A stretch of DNA of 64,000 nucleotides from Ornithomonoglobus_A sp045649025 (GTDB lineage: Bacteria; Bacillota; Clostridia; UBA1381). A program made the translations under genes and the position numbers. The stretch is taken from positions 43,358 through 107,357 of the forward strand of contig JAZRPB010000004.1 of assembly GCA_045649025.1 (NCBI GenBank), given 5' to 3'. The stretch's first letter is position 1. The number at the start of each line of letters is the position of its first letter. This document shows positions 9,034-16,173 of this stretch, one piece after another. A model generated the notes under the pieces. It worked only from the letters and a program-made list of their open reading frames with translations, was not told the DNA's origin and did no database searches.

Positions 9034-10116
9034 CTATTTTTTTGGTTTTATGAGTGATATATCAATTATTTTTTCTTTTTCGCTTAAATAATTTTCCTTC
9101 TGTTTTATATAATGTCCCGCAGTAATAACCCATTTAGAATCATCAATCGTTGCTTTACTCCTGTTATCAAGCTTTACAACGCTGCATAACGTTTGTAAAA
9201 TCTTTATTGCATCACGTCCGTTTGAAGTATATTGACTTATATATTCTATAACACCATCATCAATAATAATAGAGGATTTTTTGGAGGCATTAATTAAGAT
9301 TTTTTTAATATTTTCTCTGGAAAGAGGATTAAAAAATACTTCAACACATCTCGAACGTATTGCCTCGGGGATTTCTGTGGGTTTTCGTGTGGTAGCACCA
9401 ATAAGCCTGAAATCGGCGGGTACACCATTTGTGAATACATCGTGAATGTATGTGGGAATATGCTTGTTTGATGGATTATAGTATGCACTCTCAAAGTGTA
9501 CGCATCTGTCTTCTAAAACTTTTAAAAGCTTGTTAATTTGAATATTGGGCAATTCACCAATTTCATCCAAAAATAAAACACCGCCATGAGCTTTTGAAAC
9601 TGCACCAAGCTTTGGTTGCGGCACACCTGAATTACCAAAAACGCCTGCACCCTGATAAATTGGGTCGTGTACCGAGCCAATAAGAGGGTCTGCAATACTT
9701 CTTTCATCATAACGCATAATGGTTGCGTCGGCTTCTATAAAATTTGCAGTAGGTAAAAAAGGTGTGTTTTTACTTTTTTTTGCAATATCGAGTGCAAGCC
9801 TTGCTGCAGCAGTTTTACCAACGCCCGGAGGACCATATATTATAATATGTTGTGGATTTTCTCCGCAAAGTGCAGCTTTAAGTGCTTTTAAACCGTCCTC
9901 CTGACCTATTATTTCCTGTTCACAAATTGGTCTTATTTGCTCTGTTATAGGTAAATTTAACGTAATATGACGCATTTTATTTAGCTTCTCGGCATCATTT
10001 TTGCTTATTTCGTTCATTGCCTTGTCATCGCAGCTGTCGCCACGCAAACGATTTAAAAAATACATACCGATTACTATAGTAAAAAATAATTGCACTGCCA
10101 CAAGAATATTACTCAT
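9034..10116 (-). CDS. LonB-like membrane-anchored AAA+ ATPase lacking the protease domain
   Basis: 360 residues closely resembling the first two-thirds of Bacillus LonB. There is an N-terminal membrane helix (about 4-22 from the ATG), a linker, and an AAA+ module with Walker A GPPGVGKT, Walker B VLFLDEIGEL and the LonB signature IGSVHDPIYQGAG. Bacillus LonB is about 550 residues and carries an S16 Ser-Lys peptidase domain after the ATPase. Here the chain stops shortly after the AAA+ lid, and only 62 bases separate it from lonA, so the peptidase domain is absent and not merely frameshifted. ATG 10116 was preferred over an in-frame GTG at 10131 because GAGG lies before the ATG. The gene may act as a forespore chaperone or unfoldase, or hand substrates to LonA; both are inference. 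Confidence 0.85.
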   Translation of the reverse strand: MSNILVAVQLFFTIVIGMYFLNRLRGDSCDDKAMNEISKNDAEKLNKMRHITLNLPITEQIRPICEQEIIGQEDGLKALKAALCGENPQHIIIYGPPGVGKTAAARLALDIAKKSKNTPFLPTANFIEADATIMRYDERSIADPLIGSVHDPIYQGAGVFGNSGVPQPKLGAVSKAHGGVLFLDEIGELPNIQINKLLKVLEDRCVHFESAYYNPSNKHIPTYIHDVFTNGVPADFRLIGATTRKPTEIPEAIRSRCVEVFFNPLSRENIKKILINASKKSSIIIDDGVIEYISQYTSNGRDAIKILQTLCSVVKLDNRSKATIDDSKWVITAGHYIKQKENYLSEKEKIIDISLIKPKK

Positions 10117-10160
10117 TTTTTTGTACCTCACATAATTTAAAAATTTATCCTTTATGTAGT

Positions 10161-10189
10161 ATTTTATCCTGTTTAATATTAATTTATAT
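10161..10189 (-). promoter_or_regulatory. candidate SigF promoter for the lonB-like gene
   Basis: Minus strand ATATA, 15 bases, GGATAAAAT. The -10 fits the SigF pattern GGNNANANT; the -35 is one base off GYATA. Bacillus lonB is forespore-expressed, which agrees. A second GGATAAATT lies closer to the gene. Confidence 0.3.
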
Positions 10190-10210
10190 TGGTTATATAA
10201 GGAGAAAAAA

Positions 10211-10246
10211 ATGAAATTAATTGCATTGTTGTATTTATATAACTAA
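10211..10246 (+). CDS. possible 11-residue leader peptide
   Basis: AAGGAG at near-ideal spacing precedes ATG and an 11-codon frame, MKLIALLYLYN. A terminator-like hairpin follows directly after its stop. It lies between the divergent lonB-like and spoIIGA genes. No confident promoter is visible upstream, so expression is unproven and it could be chance. Confidence 0.3.
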   Translation: MKLIALLYLYN

Positions 10247-10277
10247 AAAGTTGCTGATGTATATCAGTAACTTTTTT
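10247..10277. terminator. terminator-like hairpin after the small ORF
   Basis: AAAGTTGCTGAT and ATCAGTAACTTT pair (one G-U) around a GTAT loop and are followed by a T-run. A-runs on the other side make it potentially bidirectional. It insulates the spoIIGA promoter from upstream transcription. Confidence 0.65.
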
Positions 10278-10279
10278 AA

Positions 10280-10306
10280 TGTCGAAATGTTTTGTTGTTT
10301 CGACAA
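10280..10306 (+). promoter_or_regulatory. pair of Spo0A boxes upstream of spoIIGA
   Basis: TGTCGAA (10280-10286) and the inverted TTCGACAA (10299-10306) match the Spo0A box TTGTCGAA. They sit about 65-70 and 45-55 bases before the predicted transcription start, where Spo0A-P activates spoIIG in Bacillus. Confidence 0.7.
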
Positions 10307-10312
10307 CAGTCT

Positions 10313-10345
10313 TTGACAAATTATTTAATAGATTAGTAGTATAAT
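10313..10345 (+). promoter_or_regulatory. spoIIG promoter with stretched spacer
   Basis: A consensus TTGACA and a consensus TATAAT are 21 bases apart instead of 17. The Bacillus spoIIG promoter has the same oddity (22 bases) and needs Spo0A-P for use by SigA RNA polymerase. Confidence 0.7.
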
Positions 10346-10368
10346 ATTATACATCGGAGGATGAGCAT

Positions 10369-11166
10369 ATGGTTATTTATGCAGACATTTTATTTTTAAT
10401 AAATTTTATTGGAGCATATATAATCATTGGGTTTATAAATTTATTTAAACGTGCTAATATTTTAACAAAAAACAGAGTAATATCGTCGGTTCTTGGTGCA
10501 CTTTTTGCAGATGTAATTTTTATAAATACCTTTCCTGGTTACATTAACAATATATTATATTTTTTATCAGTATTTTTTATGAGTATAATATCATTCGGTG
10601 TTGGAGTGAAGAAAATAATAAATAATATGCTGATATTTTTTATGATTAATTTTCTTATTGTTTCATCTGTATTACTATGTAGCTCTATTTTTAAAAATAA
10701 CATTAATGTTTTAATAAAAAATAATATAATTTATTTTAACATCTCTTCCGTAATATTAGTTGGTGTGTTTTGTGTATCATATCCGATAGTGTATTTGCTT
10801 TTAAGAAAAATACAAGCTCGCAAACAAAAGCTACTGTATAATCTCACAGTAATTAATAAAAATAAAAGTGTGAGCGTGTGTGCGTTATTTGATAGCGGTA
10901 ATATGATTTTAGAACCAATAAGTAAAAAAAGTGTTATTATAGTGGAAAAGAAATATACAGATAAACTTATTTTAGATAATCAAAATTTTATTGAAATACC
11001 ATACCGTACTATAAACGGTAAAGATAGTATGTATGCGTTTATGCCTGATGTAATAGTGTTGGATAATAAACGTATTTTACCGCAACAATACATAGCAATA
11101 ACAGATGCTAAACTATCTGAAATTGATGAATATAATGCTTTAATAGGAAATGTAGGAGGAGATTAA
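10369..11166 (+). CDS. spoIIGA: sporulation sigma-E factor-processing peptidase SpoIIGA
   Basis: Aspartic-type membrane protease that cleaves pro-SigE in the mother cell after SpoIIR signalling from the forespore. It has 265 residues. Five hydrophobic helices fill residues 3-145. The cytosolic domain holds the catalytic Asp175 in CALFDSGNMILEP. GGAGG lies 8 bases before the ATG. It is the first gene of spoIIGA-sigE, and the sigE ribosome site overlaps its last codons. Sequence identity outside the DSGN region is low across the family, but context is decisive. Confidence 0.93.
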   Translation: MVIYADILFLINFIGAYIIIGFINLFKRANILTKNRVISSVLGALFADVIFINTFPGYINNILYFLSVFFMSIISFGVGVKKIINNMLIFFMINFLIVSSVLLCSSIFKNNINVLIKNNIIYFNISSVILVGVFCVSYPIVYLLLRKIQARKQKLLYNLTVINKNKSVSVCALFDSGNMILEPISKKSVIIVEKKYTDKLILDNQNFIEIPYRTINGKDSMYAFMPDVIVLDNKRILPQQYIAITDAKLSEIDEYNALIGNVGGD

Positions 11167-11169
11167 ATA

Positions 11170-11877
11170 ATGAAGCTGATAAATGATATTGGCAGAAGAT
11201 TAATGATGTTATCGGGTTTTAATGATAATAAAGTTTTTTATATAGGAGGAAACGACACCTTACCCTCGCCATTAAGCAAGGGAGAGGAGGAGGAATTAAT
11301 ACATAGACTTCGTGTGGGTGATTTTTCTGTTAAAACTGAACTTATAGAACGAAATTTAAGACTTGTTGTATATATAGCAAGAAAATTTGAAAACACGGGT
11401 ATATGTATAGAGGATTTAATCTCGATTGGAACAATAGGTCTTATTAAAGCAATAAATACATTCAATCCTCAAAAAAATATTAAGCTTGCAACATATGCCT
11501 CACGGTGCATTGAAAATGAAATATTAATGTATCTGCGTAAGAATTCAAACTCACGTTCAGAGGTATCAATAGACGAACCATTAAATGTAGACTGGGACGG
11601 CAATGAACTGTTGCTGTCTGATATATTGGGTACTGATAATGATGTTATATGTAAAAACATTGAGGATGAGGTTGACAAAGAACTGTTACTTCAGGCTTTA
11701 GATAAGCTTGGCGTTCGTGAAAGAAAGATAATGGAGTTAAGGTTTGGTTTGGGAAACTGTAAGGAAAGAACACAAAAAGAGGTTGCAGATTTATTGGGAA
11801 TTTCGCAATCATACATATCACGTTTAGAAAAACGAATAATTGGCAGATTAAAAAAAGAAATTGCTAAAATGAGTTAA
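11170..11877 (+). CDS. sigE: RNA polymerase sporulation sigma factor SigE (pro-SigE)
   Basis: Early mother-cell sigma factor, 235 residues. The pro-sequence is short (about 23 residues, against 27 in Bacillus) and the cleavage region VFYIGG aligns with Bacillus VYYIGG. Region 2 has RNLRLVVYIARKFENTG and DLISIGTIGLIKA; region 4 ends with GISQSYISRLEKR. Its start lies 3 bases past the spoIIGA stop with GGAGGA inside spoIIGA, indicating translational coupling. Confidence 0.97.
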   Translation: MKLINDIGRRLMMLSGFNDNKVFYIGGNDTLPSPLSKGEEEELIHRLRVGDFSVKTELIERNLRLVVYIARKFENTGICIEDLISIGTIGLIKAINTFNPQKNIKLATYASRCIENEILMYLRKNSNSRSEVSIDEPLNVDWDGNELLLSDILGTDNDVICKNIEDEVDKELLLQALDKLGVRERKIMELRFGLGNCKERTQKEVADLLGISQSYISRLEKRIIGRLKKEIAKMS

Positions 11878-11899
11878 CATACATTAATCCTTGTACATA

Positions 11900-11930
11900 G
11901 CTGTAAACATATAAATATTTAATTTACAGC
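11900..11930 (+). promoter_or_regulatory. hairpin in the sigE-sigG spacer
   Basis: GCTGTAAA and TTTACAGC are separated by 15 AT-rich bases and end 5 bases before the sigG ribosome site AAAGGAGG. It has no T-run, so it is not a terminator. It could restrain read-through translation of sigG or act as an operator. Confidence 0.4.
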
Positions 11931-11949
11931 CATAAAGGAGGATGAAGTT

Positions 11950-12720
11950 ATGACAAACAAAGTGGAAATTTGTGGAGTAAATACATCAAAGCTCCCTGTT
12001 CTTTCAAGAGAAGAAAAAGATGAACTTTTTATAAAGATAAAGCAAGGTGATATGGAGGCGCGTGAAACCTTTGTTAAGGGTAATTTAAGATTGGTTTTAA
12101 GTGTTATACAACGATTTAATAATAGAGGTGAAAATCCTGATGATTTGTTTCAGGTTGGATGTATAGGTTTAATAAAATCAATAGATAATTTTGATTTAAC
12201 ACAGAACGTGCAGTTTTCAACATACGCTGTTCCAATGATAATAGGCGAAATACGTCGGTATTTAAGGGATAATAATGCAATACGTGTAAGCAGATCATTA
12301 AAGGATATTGCATATAAGGCACTACACGTTAAAGAAAAACTAATAAACACTAATTCAAAAGAACCAACAGTGGCAGAAATTGCTAAAGTTCTTGAATTGC
12401 CAACCGAAGATGTGGTGTTTGCCCTTGATGCAATCGCAGATCCTGTTTCGTTGTTTGAACCAATATATCACGACGGCGGAGAGGCAATATATGTTATGGA
12501 TCAAGTTAAAGATAATAAAAGCACCGATGAAAATTGGCTTGAAAATATTGCATTAAATGAGGCTATGAAGCATCTTGAGGATAGAGAAAAGCATATTTTG
12601 AATTTAAGATTTTTTCAAGGCAAAACACAAATGGGGGTTGCAGATGAAATAGGTATATCGCAGGCACAAGTATCAAGACTTGAAAAATCCGCCCTAAAAC
12701 AAATGCGTAAATATGTATAA
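11950..12720 (+). CDS. sigG: RNA polymerase sporulation sigma factor SigG
   Basis: Late forespore sigma factor, 256 residues. The N-terminus VEICGVNTSKLPVL is nearly the Bacillus SigG sequence. Region 2 has DDLFQVGCIGLIKSIDNFD and the helix-turn-helix of region 4 has EIGISQAQVSRLEKSA. It lies 72 bases after sigE in the classic spoIIGA-sigE-sigG order. In Bacillus it has its own SigF/SigG promoter; I found no convincing match in the spacer. Confidence 0.97.
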   Translation: MTNKVEICGVNTSKLPVLSREEKDELFIKIKQGDMEARETFVKGNLRLVLSVIQRFNNRGENPDDLFQVGCIGLIKSIDNFDLTQNVQFSTYAVPMIIGEIRRYLRDNNAIRVSRSLKDIAYKALHVKEKLINTNSKEPTVAEIAKVLELPTEDVVFALDAIADPVSLFEPIYHDGGEAIYVMDQVKDNKSTDENWLENIALNEAMKHLEDREKHILNLRFFQGKTQMGVADEIGISQAQVSRLEKSALKQMRKYV

Positions 12721-12740
12721 GATTATAATTAAAATGTAAA

Positions 12741-12784
12741 AATGATGTCATATGCACTGTTGCTACATATGGCACATTTTTTTT
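12741..12784 (+). terminator. terminator after sigG
   Basis: AATG(A)TGTCATATG pairs with CATATGGCACATT, with a bulged A and a G-U pair, and is followed by a long T-run. Confidence 0.75.
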
Positions 12785-12789
12785 ATAAT
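12760..12789 (+). promoter_or_regulatory. possible asnB promoter overlapping the sigG terminator
   Basis: TTGCTA, 18 bases, TATAAT. The -35 is weak and overlaps the terminator loop. It is the best candidate before asnB. Confidence 0.3.
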
Positions 12790-12844
12790 AACATATAATG
12801 CAGTATCAGTTTTTTTGAGAAAATATGTAAATGGAGGTTTATTT

Positions 12845-14695
12845 ATGTGCGGAATTTGCGGATATATTAATTTTAAAAATAATTTTATAAAAAATACGGA
12901 TGAAAATAAAGCATTAATACATAAAATGGCAAAAACATTGCGTCACAGAGGGCCTGATGAGTGGGGAGAATATGTGAGTGAACACGCAGTGTTCGGACAT
13001 AGCCGATTATCGGTTATTGATATTGAAAACGGAAAGCAACCATTAAAGAGAACTGTTGAAGGCCACGAGTTTACAATAACCTATAATGGTGAATTGTATA
13101 ATACTGATGATATACGTGAAAGTTTACAAGGCTATGGGTACCATTTTACAACTCATTCCGACACAGAGGTGCTTTTATATGCTTACATTCACTATGGCGT
13201 GGAATGTACAAAATACTTGAATGGAATATATTCTTTTGCAATTTGGGATTCAATGCGACAGAGAGTCTTTTTGTGTCGTGACAGATTTGGTGTAAAGCCA
13301 TTATTTTACACAATGCAGGATGATACATTGATATTTGCATCTGAAATTAAAGCATTATTTGAATATCCTGATGTAAAACCAAAACTTGACAGGGAAGGAC
13401 TGTGCGAAATTTTTGCAATTAGTCCTGCAAGAACACAGGGTGTGGGTATTTTTAAAGATATAAAGGAATTAAGACCTGCTCATTATATGATTATAACAAG
13501 AAATAACATTAACATAAAAAGCTATTGGAGTTTAAAAAGCTATGAGCATACAGATGATTATGAAACAACAATTGAAAAAACACGTGAGCTGTTGTATGAT
13601 AGCATAAAACGTCAGCTTGTTTCGGATGTTGGTGTTGCCACTCTTTTATCGGGCGGTCTTGATTCGAGCGTTATTACAGCTATTGCGGCAAGAGAATTAG
13701 AAAAAGATAATAAGCAGTTATCAACATACTCGTTTGATTATGAAGATAATTCAAAATATTTTAAGGCATCAAGCTTTCAGCCTGATTCCGACACAATCTG
13801 GGTGCCAAGAATGGTTGATGAATTTAAAACGAATCATACGTATTTAATATGTCCCACATCAAAGCTTACAGAACTGCTTAAGGCAGCGTTTGTTGCAAAG
13901 GATTTGCCTGGTATGGCAGATGTGGATGCGTCACTTTTATATTTTTGCTCAAAAATAAAAGAAAATAATACAGTCGTATTGTCGGGTGAGTGTTCTGACG
14001 AAATTTTTGGGGGATATCCGTGGTTTAGAGATGAAAAAGCATTTAAAACAGATGCATTTCCATGGTGCTACGATTTATCGTGCAGAAATGATATATTGCA
14101 TGATTGCGTTAAAAACACATTGAAATTAGAAGAATATTCACATTACAGATATAGTGAATCAATTGCAGAAGTTCCCACGTTTGAGGGAGATAGCGAAGAA
14201 GAAAAGAGAAGAAGAGAAATTTCATATCTAAATATTAATTGGTTTATGTCAAACCTGTTAGACAGAAAAGACAGAATGAGTATGGCAAGCGGTCTTGAGG
14301 TGCGTGTTCCGTTTTGTGACCACAATTTAGTACAATATGTTTGGAATATACCATGGAGTATGAAGAATAAGGATAATATTTCAAAGAACGTACTTCGTGA
14401 AGCAGCAAAGGGTATTTTACCCGAGGATGTAAGATTAAGAAAGAAAAGTCCATATCCCAAAACACATAATCCACAATATGAAATCGCAGTAAAGGAGATG
14501 CTATCAAATATTATTGATGATAATAATGCACCAATATTATCATTTTGTGACAAGAAAAAGCTTGAGGAGTTAATTGGTGGAACATTTGATTATTCCAAAC
14601 CCTTCTTTGGTCAGCTAATGGCAATGCCGCAATTTATTGGATATATTATACAGGTTAATTATATGCTCGAAAAATTCAATCCCCGTATTGTTTAG
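12845..14695 (+). CDS. asnB: asparagine synthase (glutamine-hydrolysing)
   Basis: Cytosolic enzyme making asparagine from aspartate, glutamine and ATP; 616 residues. The N-terminal class II glutaminase has Cys2 as nucleophile (MCGICGY) with RHRGPDEW and GHSRLSV. The C-terminal synthetase has the PP-loop LLSGGLDSS (267-275). The start was set by Cys2, and GGAGG lies before it; an in-frame upstream extension would bury the catalytic Cys. It is a single gene between terminators. Such AsnB paralogues sometimes amidate wall peptides, which cannot be excluded. Confidence 0.93.
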   Translation: MCGICGYINFKNNFIKNTDENKALIHKMAKTLRHRGPDEWGEYVSEHAVFGHSRLSVIDIENGKQPLKRTVEGHEFTITYNGELYNTDDIRESLQGYGYHFTTHSDTEVLLYAYIHYGVECTKYLNGIYSFAIWDSMRQRVFLCRDRFGVKPLFYTMQDDTLIFASEIKALFEYPDVKPKLDREGLCEIFAISPARTQGVGIFKDIKELRPAHYMIITRNNINIKSYWSLKSYEHTDDYETTIEKTRELLYDSIKRQLVSDVGVATLLSGGLDSSVITAIAARELEKDNKQLSTYSFDYEDNSKYFKASSFQPDSDTIWVPRMVDEFKTNHTYLICPTSKLTELLKAAFVAKDLPGMADVDASLLYFCSKIKENNTVVLSGECSDEIFGGYPWFRDEKAFKTDAFPWCYDLSCRNDILHDCVKNTLKLEEYSHYRYSESIAEVPTFEGDSEEEKRRREISYLNINWFMSNLLDRKDRMSMASGLEVRVPFCDHNLVQYVWNIPWSMKNKDNISKNVLREAAKGILPEDVRLRKKSPYPKTHNPQYEIAVKEMLSNIIDDNNAPILSFCDKKKLEELIGGTFDYSKPFFGQLMAMPQFIGYIIQVNYMLEKFNPRIV

Positions 14696-14700
14696 CTTGC

Positions 14701-14739
14701 AAATGTTTCCCTTACATTATGTATGTAGGGGAAACATTT
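14701..14739 (+). terminator. hairpin after asnB
   Basis: A 17-bp stem (AAATGTTTCCCTTACAT with ATGTAGGGGAAACATTT, one G-U pair) and a 5-base loop. The T-run is short. Confidence 0.6.
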
Positions 14740-14774
14740 ATGTGTAATGAATGGAAACAATTTTATTAAAACAC

Positions 14775-14803
14775 TTGACATTACAATGGGATTGTGGTAT
14801 AAT
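14775..14803 (+). promoter_or_regulatory. tRNA-Arg promoter
   Basis: Perfect TTGACA, 17 bases, TATAAT, with the -10 ending 27 bases before the tRNA. Confidence 0.85.
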
Positions 14804-14830
14804 TGCCTTTGTTGGTATAAATCAACGTAT

Positions 14831-14904
14831 GCGCTCGTAGCTCAGCTGGATAGAGTGACTGGCTACGAACCAGTAGGTCGGGGGTTCGAATCCCTTCGGG
14901 CGTA
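14831..14904 (+). tRNA. tRNA-Arg (ACG)
   Basis: A cloverleaf can be drawn. The acceptor GCGCTCG pairs with CGGGCGT, the D-arm has GCTC/GAGT, the anticodon stem ACTGG/CCAGT holds loop CTACGAA (anticodon ACG, read as ICG), and the T-loop is TTCGAAT. The first acceptor pair is G1-U72 and the T-stem has two G-U pairs. CCA is not encoded. Confidence 0.93.
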
Positions 14905-14907
14905 TAT

Positions 14908-14937
14908 AAAAAAAGACATCTTCGGATGTCTTTTTTT
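14908..14937. terminator. terminator after tRNA-Arg
   Basis: AAAAAAAGACATC, TTCG tetraloop, GATGTCTTTTTTT. It is symmetric and overlaps the stop of the converging exporter gene, so it serves both directions. Confidence 0.9.
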
Positions 14938-15364
14938 ATTTGAATTTGAATAAAATCATACCACCAATCATTAATGCAAGTCCTGCGTATTTATTCCACA
15001 GAAAAGGGATTTTTTCACTACCCATAATTCCAAATGCTTCAATAAGCGATGCAACAAGTAACTGTGCAATTAAAATTGATGATACTGCCACAGCAGGACT
15101 TGATTTTCCTATTGCAAGCATTACAGTTATTGTTATAAGATACCCCAAAACACCGCCAAACAAGTAAAATTTATTCACCTGTGATACCATCTTGAAATCA
15201 CCTTTTCCTAATATAAACAGAAAGACAACAGATAGTATAAAAGCTGCACCTGCCACAATAACATTAGCTTCATACACGCCTATCTTTTCACCAAGACGGG
15301 TATTCATAACACCCTGTATACTCATAAGAGCACCCGCTATAACACCAAATATAATACCTAACAT
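14936..15364 (-). CDS. DMT-family transporter of the YdcZ (DUF606) type
   Basis: Integral membrane protein of 142 residues with five hydrophobic segments beginning MLGIIFGVIAGALMSIQGVMN. The SIQGVMNTRLG start and the LIAQLLVASLIEAFG region match the YdcZ family, which are half-size drug/metabolite transporters thought to dimerise. The substrate is unknown. ATG 15364 was chosen over an in-frame TTG at 15376 because AAAGG is better placed for the ATG. It stands alone; a YdcZ partner is not next to it. Confidence 0.8.
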   Translation of the reverse strand: MLGIIFGVIAGALMSIQGVMNTRLGEKIGVYEANVIVAGAAFILSVVFLFILGKGDFKMVSQVNKFYLFGGVLGYLITITVMLAIGKSSPAVAVSSILIAQLLVASLIEAFGIMGSEKIPFLWNKYAGLALMIGGMILFKFK

Positions 15365-15421
15365 ATATAATACCAACCTTTTTTTGTTTTATTATTTAGT
15401 TATACAGTTAATATTATACAT

Positions 15422-15455
15422 AAAAAATGTCACCCCAAAATTTTGGAATGACATT
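15422..15455 (-). terminator. terminator of the minus-strand small gene
   Basis: Read on the minus strand, AAATGTCA-TT-CCAAAA pairs with TTTTGG-GG-TGACATTT, with a 2x2 internal loop, followed by a T-run. Confidence 0.65.
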
Positions 15456-15460
15456 TAAAA

Positions 15461-15757
15461 TTATTGTTGATTTTCCAAAGCGTCTTGAAGCCACCAGGAG
15501 CCTATATCAAGTGCTTTATATAGGTTTTCCTTTTCGCTCTTTCTGTATACTTGACCGTTGCCTAATTCGCCTGTGTTATCCATTAAAGACATTTTAACCT
15601 TTGTGATGTTTTCCAATTCACCTGATTTTTCTTTTTCAAGTATATCAAGAACAAGAATATATTTATCTTCAAGGTTACCATAATATAAACGGTCACCAAC
15701 GCGATTTAAAGGCTTTCCGCCGTATTGTAGCATTTTTTTCTTTTTAGCCACTGCCAT
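15461..15757 (-). CDS. conserved-looking small protein of unknown function
   Basis: 98 residues beginning MAVAKKKKMLQYGGKPLNRV, soluble and charged, without signal peptide or membrane segment. GGAGAG precedes ATG 15757. It has its own consensus promoter and terminator, so it is a real monocistronic gene. The N-terminal basic stretch followed by a compact alternating beta pattern (DRLYYGNLEDKYILVLDIL) suggests a small beta-rich domain. I do not recognise the family. Confidence 0.7.
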   Translation of the reverse strand: MAVAKKKKMLQYGGKPLNRVGDRLYYGNLEDKYILVLDILEKEKSGELENITKVKMSLMDNTGELGNGQVYRKSEKENLYKALDIGSWWLQDALENQQ

Positions 15758-15800
15758 TATTAAATCTCTCCAATCACTAAATTTTACATATAATATAACA

Positions 15801-15829
15801 ATTATATCATAATTTATGGCAGAATACAA
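15801..15829 (-). promoter_or_regulatory. promoter of the 98-residue protein gene
   Basis: Minus strand TTGTAT, 17 bases, TATAAT, about 44 bases before the ATG. Confidence 0.65.
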
Positions 15830-15858
15830 TAGTTTTTTGATATTTTTTTAAATAACTC

Positions 15859-15887
15859 TTGACAAAGCTATTGAAAAAGAATATAAT
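15859..15887 (+). promoter_or_regulatory. thrS T-box promoter
   Basis: Perfect TTGACA, 17 bases, TATAAT. Predicted transcription start is near 15894. Confidence 0.88.
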
Positions 15888-15893
15888 ATTTAG

Positions 15894-16150
15894 TAGAACG
15901 ATGAGAAAGACAGTAGCCTTTCATAATCTCAAAAGAGAGAGGGTATCGTGGCTGGAAGTACCCTTTGAGTGTTGATTGTGTGAATACCACTTTTGAGTTG
16001 CCGCCAGAACGGATAATATCCCAGTATGAACGCCGTATTTTCTGCGATAAAGAATAAAATGAGCGATGACCTCTTATATGGTCATAATTAGGGTGGAACC
16101 GTGTATTTTATGCACCCCTAAATGAGTATTCATTTGGGGTGCTTTTTTAT
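15894..16150 (+). promoter_or_regulatory. T-box riboswitch, threonine specifier
   Basis: Transcription-attenuation leader that senses uncharged tRNA-Thr. The T-box motif AGGGTGGAACCGTG is at 16090-16103. In Stem I the specifier loop has GAAT-ACC-AC with the Thr codon ACC at 15986-15988. A terminator follows at 16112-16148 (GCACCCC..AATG paired with CATTTGGGGTGC, then Ts). Its left arm competes with the antiterminator. Confidence 0.95.
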
Positions 16151-16173
16151 ACTTTAAAAAAAGGAGAATTAAA

